DNA of 64,000 bases. It comes from Spirochaeta africana DSM 8902 (GTDB taxonomy: Bacteria > Spirochaetota > Spirochaetia > DSM-27196 > DSM-8902). The notes under the pieces were generated by a model. That model saw only the letters and a list, made by a program, of their open reading frames with translations, did no database searches and was not told the DNA's origin. Of the stretch, positions 7,904 through 16,783 are shown piece after piece; position 1 is the stretch's first letter, and the number at the start of each line of letters is the position of its first letter. The stretch covers positions 620,001-684,000 of the forward strand of contig NC_017098.1 in assembly GCF_000242595.2 (NCBI RefSeq), written 5' to 3'. A program made the position numbers and the translations under genes.

Positions 7904-9241
7904 GTGCAGCACACCATGAGCCTTGGACGAACCGTGCAGCTGATCCTGCTGTATATCCTGGTCGGAATAGTCGCCGGCCTGGGAGCGATTATTTTCCAGC
8001 AGCTGCTGTCGCTTATGAATATCTATCTGATGGAAGGGATCGTCGGGTATACCGATATCGAGATTGTCAGCGGATTGCGGCGTTTCAGCCTGGCCTGGAA
8101 CCGTCCGGAGCTGCGGCCCTGGCTGCTGCCGCTATTGGCAGGTGCCGGCGGGCTGGCAACCGGGCTGATTGTGTATCGCTTTGCACCGGAGGCTGCCGGG
8201 CATGGGACCGATGAGGTAATCGAGTCCTACCACAAGGGGGATGGCGAGGTGCGGCTGCGGGTAAGCGTGGTCAAGACCATTGCCTCGGCCATTACCATTG
8301 GCAGTGGCGGCTCCGGCGGCAAGGAGGGACCGATTGCCCAGATCGGGGCCGGGTTCGGCTCGTTTATCTGTACCCGGATCCCCACCTATCGGCGCTATCG
8401 GCGAGAGATAATGCTGGCCGGGATGGCCGCCGGGATAGCCGCCATCTTCCGGGCGCCCCTGGCCGGGGCCATATTTGCCGCCGAGATTCTGCATGCCGAC
8501 ATGGAGTACAACGGCCGGGTGCTGGTGCCAGCGGTACTGGCCTCGGCGGTGTCGTACGGGGTATATGCCCTGTATTTCGGGTTTCAGGCAGTGTTTGTTG
8601 TGCCGGAGTTCAGCTATCAGTTTTCACTGCTGCATCTGCTGCCCTTCACTCTGGTGGGGGTGCTCTCCGCCCTGGCCGCGTTTCTGTTTGTCCGTTCCTT
8701 TTACGGCATCCGTGATCTGTTTGCGGCTGTAAAGCTTCCTCCCTGGCTGAAACCGGCCTTGGGCGGGGTGCTGACCGGGCTGATTGCCCTGCAGTTTCCC
8801 GAGGCACTGGGTGAGGGGTCGTTTCATCTCAAGCGGATCATCGAAGGGGATTTTGTACTGCGTGGCCTGCTGTTGCTGCTGGTAATGAAAACCCTGACAA
8901 CCTCATTCTCCATCGGCAGCGGTGGGTCCGGCGGGGTGTTCGGCCCGTCACTGTTTATCGGGGCGGTACTGGGCGGGATCTTCGGTACCGTCTATACCAT
9001 GCTGCTGCCGGCAACCGGGATCCCGGTGATTGTGTTCGTATTATTGGGTATGGTGGCGTTCTTTGCCGGGGCTGCCAACGCGCCATTTTCTACGGTAATC
9101 ATTGTTTCCGAGATGACCCGTACCTTCTCGCTGATGGTCCCGTTTCTCTGGGTGTCGATGTTCGGGTATCTGTTCTCCCAGAACTGGAATATCTACGAGA
9201 ATCAGGTGCGGCTGCGCGGGAATATCCTCGATCTTGAGTAG
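7904..9241 (+). CDS. ClC-family chloride channel/antiporter without CBS domains
   Basis: 445 residues with about 10-12 hydrophobic segments. Family motifs are visible: GSGGSGGKEGPIAQIGAGF (the GxEGP motif with the gating Glu) and GSGGSGGVFGPSLFIGA (GxFxP). The first filter motif, GSGIP in E. coli ClC, reads GHGTD here, so the anion-coordinating Ser is replaced by His. It ends shortly after the last membrane helix, without cytoplasmic CBS domains. It would move Cl- or another anion across the inner membrane. The GTG at 7904 has AGGAG at 7893-7897; an ATG at 7916 is also possible. It appears monocistronic and ends before a bidirectional terminator. Confidence 0.92.
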   Translation: MQHTMSLGRTVQLILLYILVGIVAGLGAIIFQQLLSLMNIYLMEGIVGYTDIEIVSGLRRFSLAWNRPELRPWLLPLLAGAGGLATGLIVYRFAPEAAGHGTDEVIESYHKGDGEVRLRVSVVKTIASAITIGSGGSGGKEGPIAQIGAGFGSFICTRIPTYRRYRREIMLAGMAAGIAAIFRAPLAGAIFAAEILHADMEYNGRVLVPAVLASAVSYGVYALYFGFQAVFVVPEFSYQFSLLHLLPFTLVGVLSALAAFLFVRSFYGIRDLFAAVKLPPWLKPALGGVLTGLIALQFPEALGEGSFHLKRIIEGDFVLRGLLLLLVMKTLTTSFSIGSGGSGGVFGPSLFIGAVLGGIFGTVYTMLLPATGIPVIVFVLLGMVAFFAGAANAPFSTVIIVSEMTRTFSLMVPFLWVSMFGYLFSQNWNIYENQVRLRGNILDLE

Positions 9242-9326
9242 CAGGTGAGGGTACACGAGCAACGGGTGAGGAGCGCATGATCAACCGGTGATGGACGCAG
9301 AAGACGAGCGCAGATGAATGAGGGCG

Positions 9327-9363
9327 AAAAAAAGCCGGAGCATACCTTGCTCCGGCTTTTTTT
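9327..9363. terminator. Bidirectional terminator between the ClC gene and gpmI
   Basis: AGCCGGAG (9333-9340) pairs with CTCCGGCT (9350-9357) around a 9-base loop, flanked by A7 on the left and T7 on the right. It can stop transcription from both convergent genes. Confidence 0.9.
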
Positions 9364-9380
9364 GTGTGCAGATACACAGA

Positions 9381-11021
9381 CTACTTGATCAGTGAGGATC
9401 CGCTCATTTCCGCCGGTTTTTCCAGTCCCATCAGCTGCAGGACCGTCGGCATTACATCGGCCAGGCGACCATCACCGCGTAGTGCGGCAGACGGGCTGTC
9501 GGGTGCCCCGCTGGCCTTGTCCGTCAGATCCGGGTCCACAATGATGCAGTCCACGTCGTAGGTAGTGTGCGAGGTGTGGGCGCTCTTGATCTCGGGGGCG
9601 TACATCTGCTCGGCGTTGCCGTGGTCTGCAGTGACCACCAGCTTGCCGCCGCGGGCCAGGGTGGCATCCACGATCTCCTGCACGCAGGCGTCTACGGTTT
9701 CGCAGGCCTTGATTGCCGCATCCAGCTTGCCGGTATGGCCGACCATGTCACCGTTGGCAAAGTTCACCAGGATAAAATCCTCGCAGTCATCGGCCTTGAT
9801 GCGGCCCAGTACCAGGTCGCGAACCTGCCCTGCACTCATCTCGGGCTGCAGGTCGTAGGTGGCAACCTTGGGTGACTGTGCCATCTGGTGGGTTTCGCCG
9901 TCGAAGGGCTCGTCGCGATAGTCGTTAAAGAAAAAGGTGACATGCGGGAATTTCTCGGTCTCGGCACAGCGAAACTGGGTCAGGCCCTTCTTGCTCAGAT
10001 ATTCGCCGGAAATGTTTACCATCTTGCCGGGTTTGGGGAAGGCGACATTCACCATGGTCGAGAGTTCGGCCTCGTAGGCGGTCATGGTTACCCAGAAGAT
10101 ATCCAGCTTGCTGCCGCGGTCGAATCCTTTCTCACCGGAATCCGGGGATGGTTTTACACTGCCATAGAAATCATCCATCACAAAGGATCGGATGATCTCT
10201 CGCGGGCGGTCGCCGCGGAAATTGTAGAATATCGCACTGTCGCCGTCTTTCATGCGGGTTTCCTGCCAGTCACTGCCGACAAAGCGTGGGGTAACAAACT
10301 CGTCCCCGGTCTGGCTGTCGTTGTCGGGGTTGTCATAGTAGTGCTGCATTGCCTCGGTGGCAGTGTCGAATACCGGAAGATCGGTGGCGCGCCCGGTCAG
10401 CATGTCGTAGGCGCGCTTGACGCGTTCCCAGCGATTGTCGCGATCCATAGCCCAGTAGCGCCCGGTAATCGAGGCTACCTGACCGATCCCGATCTCGGCG
10501 AGCTTTTCCTCGATCTGCCGGATGAATTCGATCCCGGTGTAGGGGCCGGTATCGCGCCCATCGGTAAACAGGTGCACCGCAACCTTGGTCTGACCGAGCT
10601 TTTTACACATCTCGACGCTTGCATACAGATGATTCAGCAGGGCATGTACCCCGGCGTCGGACGCCAGTCCCATGATATGCACCCAGCCGGCGTTCTTTTT
10701 GGCCCGCTCGATCCCGGCGGTCAGGGATTCATTCCGGAAAAAGTCACCCTCGCGAATGGCTTTGGTTATCCGTACCGAGTCCTGGTAGACAATCCGGCCG
10801 GCGCCCAGGTTCTGGTGGCCTACCTCGGAGTTGCCCATGGTGCCTTCCGGCAGGCCGACATCCTCGCCAGAGGTGGCAATCTGAACCCAGGGGTATTTTT
10901 TCAGCAGGGTATCACTGCAGGGGGTGTTCGCCAGTTCTACGGCGTTATAGTCGTGCTGGTCCGGGTTGGGGTTGCGTCCCCAGCCGTCGCGTACAATCAG
11001 TACAACAGGTTTTGGTGCCAT
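9381..11021 (-). CDS. gpmI: 2,3-bisphosphoglycerate-independent phosphoglycerate mutase
   Basis: 546 residues. It belongs to the alkaline phosphatase superfamily. Asp12 in VRDGWGRNP is a metal ligand, and Ser65 in GTMGNSEVGHQNLG is the phosphoserine nucleophile; the later HLFTDGRDTG and VVTADHGNAEQMY carry further Mn/Co ligands. It interconverts 3- and 2-phosphoglycerate in glycolysis without a cofactor, requiring metal. It is slightly longer than the usual 510-515 because of insertions in the middle. The start ATG has AAGGAG eight bases upstream. It is a single-gene unit, convergent with the ClC gene. Confidence 0.96.
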   Translation of the reverse strand: MAPKPVVLIVRDGWGRNPNPDQHDYNAVELANTPCSDTLLKKYPWVQIATSGEDVGLPEGTMGNSEVGHQNLGAGRIVYQDSVRITKAIREGDFFRNESLTAGIERAKKNAGWVHIMGLASDAGVHALLNHLYASVEMCKKLGQTKVAVHLFTDGRDTGPYTGIEFIRQIEEKLAEIGIGQVASITGRYWAMDRDNRWERVKRAYDMLTGRATDLPVFDTATEAMQHYYDNPDNDSQTGDEFVTPRFVGSDWQETRMKDGDSAIFYNFRGDRPREIIRSFVMDDFYGSVKPSPDSGEKGFDRGSKLDIFWVTMTAYEAELSTMVNVAFPKPGKMVNISGEYLSKKGLTQFRCAETEKFPHVTFFFNDYRDEPFDGETHQMAQSPKVATYDLQPEMSAGQVRDLVLGRIKADDCEDFILVNFANGDMVGHTGKLDAAIKACETVDACVQEIVDATLARGGKLVVTADHGNAEQMYAPEIKSAHTSHTTYDVDCIIVDPDLTDKASGAPDSPSAALRGDGRLADVMPTVLQLMGLEKPAEMSGSSLIK

Positions 11022-11170
11022 ATGTTGGTCTCCTTGTCATTAGAATAGAGCTTTCTATATCGATTTTTACCACATACCGGCGGGAATAACAACGCAGAGT
11101 GCGGGAATTGGAAAAACCGGGTAGGGGCTGTTTTCTCCGGCTGTGGGCGCGTTGGTTCGGGTGGGGCAGG

Positions 11171-12847
11171 TTACTCCGGCTGCGGCTCAGGCGAGAAGTC
11201 TATCCTGGGCTTGTTGCGCAGGTCGTAGCCCGATTCGCGGATTTTGCCGCCGCGAAACTGAAGGATGGTTTTGCGGGCGCCGGTATCAGGGGCCCGATAC
11301 TCCTGGCGACCAAACCAGACCGAGACTGCGGGGTAGATACTGTCCTCGACCACCAGCATGCTGCGGCGGGCGGATTCCAGCTGCTCTCGCAGCACCGGCA
11401 GCCTGTCCCGCAGTGCGGCAACGGCAGTGTTCAGCTCGTCGGCCTGCTCCTGCAGCTGCGTACGGGCCAGCTCGATTCGCTGGTTCTGCAGGCCGCTGCT
11501 GACTGCCTGTTCGAGCTGCTGCTGCTTGATTCTGATCTCGTCCAGCTGCTCCTGGCGGGATCGCAGTGCGGCTGTGGTGTCGCGGTACTCTAATACCAGG
11601 TCTGGTGGAATCCCGATGGTGACGCTGGTAGGGGACTCATTCAGATTCCCGAGCTTCTTGCACCAGCAGCAGCCGCCGGCAACCAGATCGCCGCCGATGA
11701 TCTCGGCACGGCGACCATTCAGCAGGCAATGCCCCTGGACCTGAACCGAGGAGTGCATTATTGCCTCTTCCAGCAGAAGATTGCCGCCGCACTGCACCTC
11801 ACAGCACTCGAGGTATTTGGCAAACAGGTCCCCCTGGCTGTGCAGCGATCCGCTGCCGTTACCGTTCATACCGCTCTGCAGCAGGATGCTGCGACCGGCT
11901 TTCAACCGGGCACGGCCAACACCGTGCGCAATCTGGATGTCACCCCCGGCTTCTATCTCGAATCCGTCGGCAACCCCGCCTTCTACCACTACCGATCCGT
12001 CGAAATGGATGTTCCCGGTGGCATAATCGACATTCCTCACCGTGACCACCGGTTCAACAGTCACCAGTTCTCCATCGAGCCGGACATTGCCGTCGCAGGC
12101 TGCCCGGAGCTGCGTTCTGTCCTCGCTCAGGCAGGTGTTTGGTCCTGGCTGCAGGCTGATATTCCGATCATCTTTCTCGGCGGGAATTGTTTCTCCGGTA
12201 ACGGTCCGGCCGTCGACCGGTTCGATCGGTGGCAGCAGCTCGGCGAGCAGCTGATCCGTATAGACCATCTCGATAAAATTCAGTTCCTTCAGATTGATGC
12301 GCCCGAAATCCATCTCGAGATACGGGCGTCCCCGGTCGGTGGCAAAGTGATACTGTATGCGATGTGCCGAACCGAAGACTGGTTCTGTGCCCCGGGCTAC
12401 GGTGTGGGTGCTGCCAAAAAGCCGGTCAGCGGCAATCTGTTCAAGGCGGGTGGTGTCGATCCCGGCGGTTATCCCGGCATCCAGAAGCCTTCGGGAAAGA
12501 TCCTCGGCCGTTGGCGGAGCTGCCCCTTTAAGCGGAGGGGTGATATGCAGGGTTGCGGACATCTCGTCCTCGGCGATGCCGGTCTCGATTACTGCCTCCA
12601 GCCGCGCGCCCTCCGGCCAGGCTATCAGCCGATGTGCGTGACCATCTGCATCCCGAATACGCTCCTGCAGCAGGCTGCGCTCTACCGCAGGCATCTCCAG
12701 CAGCCTCATGCGATTCAGTATGTCCTCCGGGTAGAGCTCGCTGCGGTGGGCCGGATCAACAACCAGACAGACCCAGCCATGTTGATAGAAAACCTGGAAG
12801 AACCTTTTGGGTGAGCGTGGTTCGGTTTCACGGTGTTTTCGGGACAT
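11171..12847 (-). CDS. FapA/DUF342-family protein
   Basis: About 558 residues. The N-terminal part (to about 200) is a mixed alpha/beta domain. The middle (about 215-420) is rich in short Gly/Val repeats such as VVVEGGVADGFEIEAGGDIQIAHGVG, the right-handed beta-helix pattern of DUF342/FapA proteins, and includes a Cys-rich GGCCWCKK turn. Residues about 430-510 form a Gln/Glu/Leu coiled coil, followed by a small beta domain near the end. Family members are described as flagellar-assembly or polymerase-associated, but the biochemical role is poorly defined. The ATG at 12847 with GAGG (complement of 12853-12856) is preferred over 12874. It is divergent from the rnf operon. Confidence 0.8.
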   Translation of the reverse strand: MSRKHRETEPRSPKRFFQVFYQHGWVCLVVDPAHRSELYPEDILNRMRLLEMPAVERSLLQERIRDADGHAHRLIAWPEGARLEAVIETGIAEDEMSATLHITPPLKGAAPPTAEDLSRRLLDAGITAGIDTTRLEQIAADRLFGSTHTVARGTEPVFGSAHRIQYHFATDRGRPYLEMDFGRINLKELNFIEMVYTDQLLAELLPPIEPVDGRTVTGETIPAEKDDRNISLQPGPNTCLSEDRTQLRAACDGNVRLDGELVTVEPVVTVRNVDYATGNIHFDGSVVVEGGVADGFEIEAGGDIQIAHGVGRARLKAGRSILLQSGMNGNGSGSLHSQGDLFAKYLECCEVQCGGNLLLEEAIMHSSVQVQGHCLLNGRRAEIIGGDLVAGGCCWCKKLGNLNESPTSVTIGIPPDLVLEYRDTTAALRSRQEQLDEIRIKQQQLEQAVSSGLQNQRIELARTQLQEQADELNTAVAALRDRLPVLREQLESARRSMLVVEDSIYPAVSVWFGRQEYRAPDTGARKTILQFRGGKIRESGYDLRNKPRIDFSPEPQPE

Positions 12848-12908
12848 AGCTACCTCATATTCGTATGTCGGCATTCCATGCCGCTACATAAGGCGGATGT
12901 CGAATTTC

Positions 12909-12937
12909 TTGACAGTTTCAGATATCAACTATAGGCT
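12909..12937 (+). promoter_or_regulatory. Candidate sigma70 promoter for the rnf operon
   Basis: TTGACA (12909-12914) with a 17-base spacer to TAGGCT (12932-12937), or a 15-base spacer to TATAGG (12930-12935). It lies about 80 bp before the first gene of the operon. The -35 is a perfect consensus, the -10 is not. Confidence 0.55.
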
Positions 12938-13015
12938 GAATACGGGCAGCAGCAAGGTGCAGCGGAGCGCACAGGTGGTAACGTGTGCGGCACCTTGTGA
13001 AGGATAGAAGACGCA

Positions 13016-13447
13016 ATGATGTATCAAGTCGACGGGGTGGCGGGAACAGCACTGTTCTCACACACCGGGGTGGTAACTGCAGTTGCCGATGGTATGGTGG
13101 AAGTGGAGATCCACCGTCCTGAGGGCTGCGGCGCATGCTCGCTGAAGTCAGCCTGCAGCCAGGGGAACCGCAAGGTTCTTACCGCCGTCCCGGTCTACCC
13201 ATGTAAACCCGGTGACTCTGTCACCGTGGAAATAACCAACCAACAGGGGTGGCAAGCGCTGTTTTTCGGGATCGTGCTGCCGTTCCTCTGCACCATCTCC
13301 GGTGTGCTGGCAACCGTGCATCTTACCGGGAACGAAGCGCTTGGAGCGCTTGTCGGCCTGGGAAGTGCTGCGGGATACTACGGCGTGTTTTATCTCTTCC
13401 GTTCTGCGGCTGCCCGAAGGTTTACTATAACCGCTCGGCCGGTCTGA
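13016..13447 (+). CDS. rseC: RseC/MucC-family membrane protein of the rnf operon
   Basis: 143 residues. The N-terminal soluble region has GVVTAVADGMVEVEI and the Cys motif CGACSLKSAC, the pattern of RseC. Two adjacent membrane segments follow (about 75-95 and 105-125). RseC is linked to maintenance of the reduced state of SoxR and to Rnf-type complexes, and in many anaerobes it is the first gene of the rnf operon, as here. The four cysteines may bind an iron-sulfur cluster (inference). It starts at ATG 13016 or the adjacent ATG 13019, with GAAGGA upstream. Confidence 0.85.
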   Translation: MMYQVDGVAGTALFSHTGVVTAVADGMVEVEIHRPEGCGACSLKSACSQGNRKVLTAVPVYPCKPGDSVTVEITNQQGWQALFFGIVLPFLCTISGVLATVHLTGNEALGALVGLGSAAGYYGVFYLFRSAAARRFTITARPV

Positions 13448-13507
13448 AGCTGTCCCCGCAGGGGGGGCAGGATCACGAGCAGTGGGCAATAAGGAAGGTA
13501 CGGCACA

Positions 13508-14383
13508 ATGATTTCAGTTCTCATCGGAATTGCTGCCATGGCCGGTACTGCCGCGCTTTTTGCGGCGGTGCTGTTCTGGGCATCACGGCGATTTGCAGTA
13601 CACGAGGATCCACGTATAGATACGGTTGCCGAGATGCTGCCGGGAATCAATTGCGGGGCATGCGGATTCCCCGGCTGTAGACAGATGGCAGAGGCCCTGG
13701 TGCGGGGCGCAGAATCGGGGGATATCAGCGGACTGTTCTGTCCGCCTGGCGGCGGCGATGCCATGAACGAGATCGGTGGGTTTTTCGGTCTGGATGTCGG
13801 CAGCGAGAAGCAGACGGTGGCGGTGGTACGCTGCGGCGGCAGTCGGGACGCAGCCCCGTCCAGGACGGTGTTTGATGCGGCCCAGAGCTGCGCGCTGCAG
13901 CATGCAGTACATGCCGGCAGATCCGGGTGCCCTTTCGGCTGCCTGGGCTGTGGCGACTGCGAACGGGTCTGTCCCTTTGATGCAATCATCGTCAATCCGG
14001 AGACCGGGCTGCCGGAGGTCGACGAACAGCGCTGTACCAGCTGCGGCAAGTGTGTTGTTGCCTGCCCGCGGGATCTGATTCAGATCCGCCCGGTCGGTAA
14101 GACCAGGAAACACAAGCGAGTCTGGATCAACTGCCGCAATACCCAGAAGGGCGGGCTTGCCAAAAAGAACTGCAGCGTGTCCTGTATTGGCTGCGGCAAG
14201 TGTGTAAAGGTATGCGACGACATCGTCCAGGCCATCACCATGGATAATAATCTGGCGTATATCGATCCGGATATCTGCATATCCTGCGGAAAATGCGTTG
14301 GTGTATGTCCGACCGGCGCCATAGCAGCTACCTTCCCGGCAGTGCGTCCCAAACCGAAGAAAAAGGAGGCTGTAGATGCCTGA
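13508..14383 (+). CDS. rnfB: Rnf electron transport complex subunit B
   Basis: 291 residues. An N-terminal membrane anchor (about 3-25) is followed by the 4Fe-4S domain GINCGACGFPGCRQMAEAL. The ferredoxin-like part has four cluster motifs: CLGCGDCERVCP, CTSCGKCVVACP, CIGCGKCVKVC and CISCGKCVGVCP. That gives about five [4Fe-4S] clusters, more than the short gammaproteobacterial RnfB. It accepts electrons from reduced ferredoxin or flavodoxin and passes them into the membrane complex. It overlaps rnfC by 8 bp. Confidence 0.95.
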   Translation: MISVLIGIAAMAGTAALFAAVLFWASRRFAVHEDPRIDTVAEMLPGINCGACGFPGCRQMAEALVRGAESGDISGLFCPPGGGDAMNEIGGFFGLDVGSEKQTVAVVRCGGSRDAAPSRTVFDAAQSCALQHAVHAGRSGCPFGCLGCGDCERVCPFDAIIVNPETGLPEVDEQRCTSCGKCVVACPRDLIQIRPVGKTRKHKRVWINCRNTQKGGLAKKNCSVSCIGCGKCVKVCDDIVQAITMDNNLAYIDPDICISCGKCVGVCPTGAIAATFPAVRPKPKKKEAVDA

Positions 14384-15752
14384 TCTGCTGCATGCGCTTG
14401 CCGGGATTACGGCCGGAACCTTTCGTCGCGGCGGGATTCATCCGCCGGAAAACAAACTGACCGAGGACAAGATGATCACCCCGGCGCCGATTCCGGAGCA
14501 GGTGTGGATTCCGCTGTCGCAGCATATCGGTGCCCCGGCCGAGCCGATAGTTGCCAAGGGTGATCAGGTGCTGGTCGGGCAGGTTATTGCCCAGGCCAAG
14601 GGCTTCGTGTCCGCACCGATCCATGCGCCGGTATCCGGTAAGATTGCCAGGATTGACGAGGTGGTTACCCTCTCCGGCTATCCCCAGCCTGCTATCCTGA
14701 TCAAGACCGATGGTGATTCCTGGATCGAAACCGCGGATCGTTCGGATGTGCTGGCAGCGGCGATCAGGCTGTCCCGGGAGGACATTATCGCCCGCATTGG
14801 CGAGGCCGGGATTGTCGGTCTGGGGGGTGCAGCCTTCCCGACCAGTGTAAAGTACACCCTCCCCCCCGGAAAGGTTGTCGATACCCTGATTATTAACGCG
14901 GTGGAGTGTGAGCCGTATCTTACCGCTGATTATCGCCTGATGCTGGAGCACACCCGCGAGCTGCTGGTCGGGATTCGACTGCTGATGCGCGCCCTTGGTG
15001 TGCAGAAGGCGTATATCGGCATAGAACGCAACACCCCGCAGGCGATAGAGCTGCTGCGCGAGGCTGTCGCAGATCACGGCGGTTTTGAGGAAGGCAGTCT
15101 CGAGGTTGTCGAGCTGCGCACCAAGTATCCCCAGGGCGCAGAGAAACAGCTGATTAATGCCGTGCTCGGGCGAGAGGTTCCCAGCGGCAAGCTGCCGCTG
15201 GATGTGGGTGCGGTGGTGAACAATATCGGCACTGCCTTTGCGGTGTATCAGGCAGTGCAGAAACACGTGCCGCTGGTACAGCGGGTGGTTACGGTAACCG
15301 GAACTGGCATAACCCGCCCCGGCAATTATCTGGTGCGGATCGGCACCCCGATCTCTGCATTGCTGGAGCTGGCCGGCGGTCTACCGGCCGATGCCGGAAA
15401 GATTATCGCCGGTGGACCCATGATGGGCAAGGCAGTCGACAACCTGGATGCCCCGATCACCAAGGGCACCTCTGGAATCCTGGTGCTGAACCGGGCGCAG
15501 TCGCGCCGTCCGCCCGAGCGCCCCTGTATTCGCTGCTCTCGCTGCGTCGGGGTGTGTCCGATGGGGCTGGAGCCGTATCTGCTGGAGACCCTTTCTCAGC
15601 TTGAGCGTGGCGCGGATCTTGATCAGCGGCAGATTCTTGACTGCATGGAGTGCGGTTCCTGCTCATTTACCTGTCCGGCTGGGCGACCCCTGCTTGATCA
15701 TATTCGCACCGGCAAACAGCTGGTGATGGCAATGCGACGGAGGAAATCATGA
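14376..15752 (+). CDS. rnfC: Rnf electron transport complex subunit C
   Basis: 458 residues. The N-terminal region (about 1-130) contains a barrel-sandwich-like part. The central GEAGIVGLGGAAFPTSVKY matches the FMN/NADH-binding fold shared with the 51-kDa subunit of complex I. Two [4Fe-4S] motifs, CIRCSRCVGVCPMG and CMECGSCSFTCPAG, lie near the C-terminus. It is the NADH-reactive peripheral subunit of Rnf. A strong AAAGGAGG precedes the ATG inside the end of rnfB, and its stop overlaps the rnfD start (ATGA). Confidence 0.95.
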   Translation: MPDLLHALAGITAGTFRRGGIHPPENKLTEDKMITPAPIPEQVWIPLSQHIGAPAEPIVAKGDQVLVGQVIAQAKGFVSAPIHAPVSGKIARIDEVVTLSGYPQPAILIKTDGDSWIETADRSDVLAAAIRLSREDIIARIGEAGIVGLGGAAFPTSVKYTLPPGKVVDTLIINAVECEPYLTADYRLMLEHTRELLVGIRLLMRALGVQKAYIGIERNTPQAIELLREAVADHGGFEEGSLEVVELRTKYPQGAEKQLINAVLGREVPSGKLPLDVGAVVNNIGTAFAVYQAVQKHVPLVQRVVTVTGTGITRPGNYLVRIGTPISALLELAGGLPADAGKIIAGGPMMGKAVDNLDAPITKGTSGILVLNRAQSRRPPERPCIRCSRCVGVCPMGLEPYLLETLSQLERGADLDQRQILDCMECGSCSFTCPAGRPLLDHIRTGKQLVMAMRRRKS

Positions 15753-16783
15753 GTTCACCACGTATAGTTGCACCTTCCCCGCACATTCATGCCGGGACAT
15801 CGACCCGTACCCTGATGTGGTGGGTGAATCTTGCCCTGCTGCCGCTGGTGATTACCTCGGTAGCTGTTTTTGGGCTGCGGTCACTGGTGGTAATCCTGAC
15901 CGCGGTTGCGGCATGCATGCTTACCGAGTATATATTGGCCCGCTTTGTGTTGAAAAAGCAGGTGCTGGTGGAGGACGGCTCGGCAATCGTGACCGGCATC
16001 CTGCTGGCAGCCAACCTGCCGGTTACCATCCCGTTTTACCAGGTGATTCTGGGCTCGGTGGTGGCAATCGGGATTGGCAAGATGGCCTTTGGCGGTATCG
16101 GGCATAACCCGTTCAATCCGGCACTGGTCGGGCGAACCTTCCTGCTGGTGAGTTACCCGGTCGAGATGACCACCTGGAGCCCTCCAGGGTTTCGTCTCTG
16201 GACCACCATGTCCGATGTAGTATCGACTGCTACCCCGCTGGGGGTAGTGGCCGAGGGGCCGGCCACCGAGATTTTCTCCAACCTGCCCGGCTACTGGGAA
16301 CTGTTCTGGGGCAATGTCGGTGGTACCCTCGGGGGTGTCGGTGTCTTTGCGATGCTTATCGGGGCAGTGATTCTGCTGGCCAAACGGATTATTGACTGGC
16401 AGACCCCGGCAGCATTTCTTGGCGGGCTGATCCTGATTACCGGGATCGCCTGGCTGGCAGACCCCGGTGAGTTTATCAATCCGCTGTACCATGTGCTGGC
16501 CGGCGGGGCCATGCTGGGTGCGGTGTTCATGGTGACCGACTATACCACCAGCCCGATGACCATGGCCGGTCGTATGGTGTTTGCCGGCGGCGCCGGAGTC
16601 CTGACCGCAGTGATCCGGCTCTTCGCTGCCTTGCCGGACGGGGTAGCCTATGCGATCCTGGTAATGAATGCCCTGGTCCCATTGATCGACCGGGGGTTTC
16701 CTCCCAGGCGGTTCGGTAAGCCCTGGACTCCGCCGGAGCCAGCGGCTGCCGGCAGCACACAACAGGAGCGTGCCCATGTCTGA
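15749..16783 (+). CDS. rnfD: Rnf electron transport complex subunit D
   Basis: 344 residues with about nine hydrophobic segments. SDVVSTATPLG (near residue 155) matches the NqrB/RnfD motif in which a Thr carries covalently bound FMN. GHNPFNPALVGR and the later VFMVTDYTTSPMT are conserved family segments. It is an inner-membrane core subunit of the Na+/H+-translocating Rnf complex. It overlaps rnfC by 4 bp and runs into the rnfG start. Confidence 0.95.
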   Translation: MSSPRIVAPSPHIHAGTSTRTLMWWVNLALLPLVITSVAVFGLRSLVVILTAVAACMLTEYILARFVLKKQVLVEDGSAIVTGILLAANLPVTIPFYQVILGSVVAIGIGKMAFGGIGHNPFNPALVGRTFLLVSYPVEMTTWSPPGFRLWTTMSDVVSTATPLGVVAEGPATEIFSNLPGYWELFWGNVGGTLGGVGVFAMLIGAVILLAKRIIDWQTPAAFLGGLILITGIAWLADPGEFINPLYHVLAGGAMLGAVFMVTDYTTSPMTMAGRMVFAGGAGVLTAVIRLFAALPDGVAYAILVMNALVPLIDRGFPPRRFGKPWTPPEPAAAGSTQQERAHV

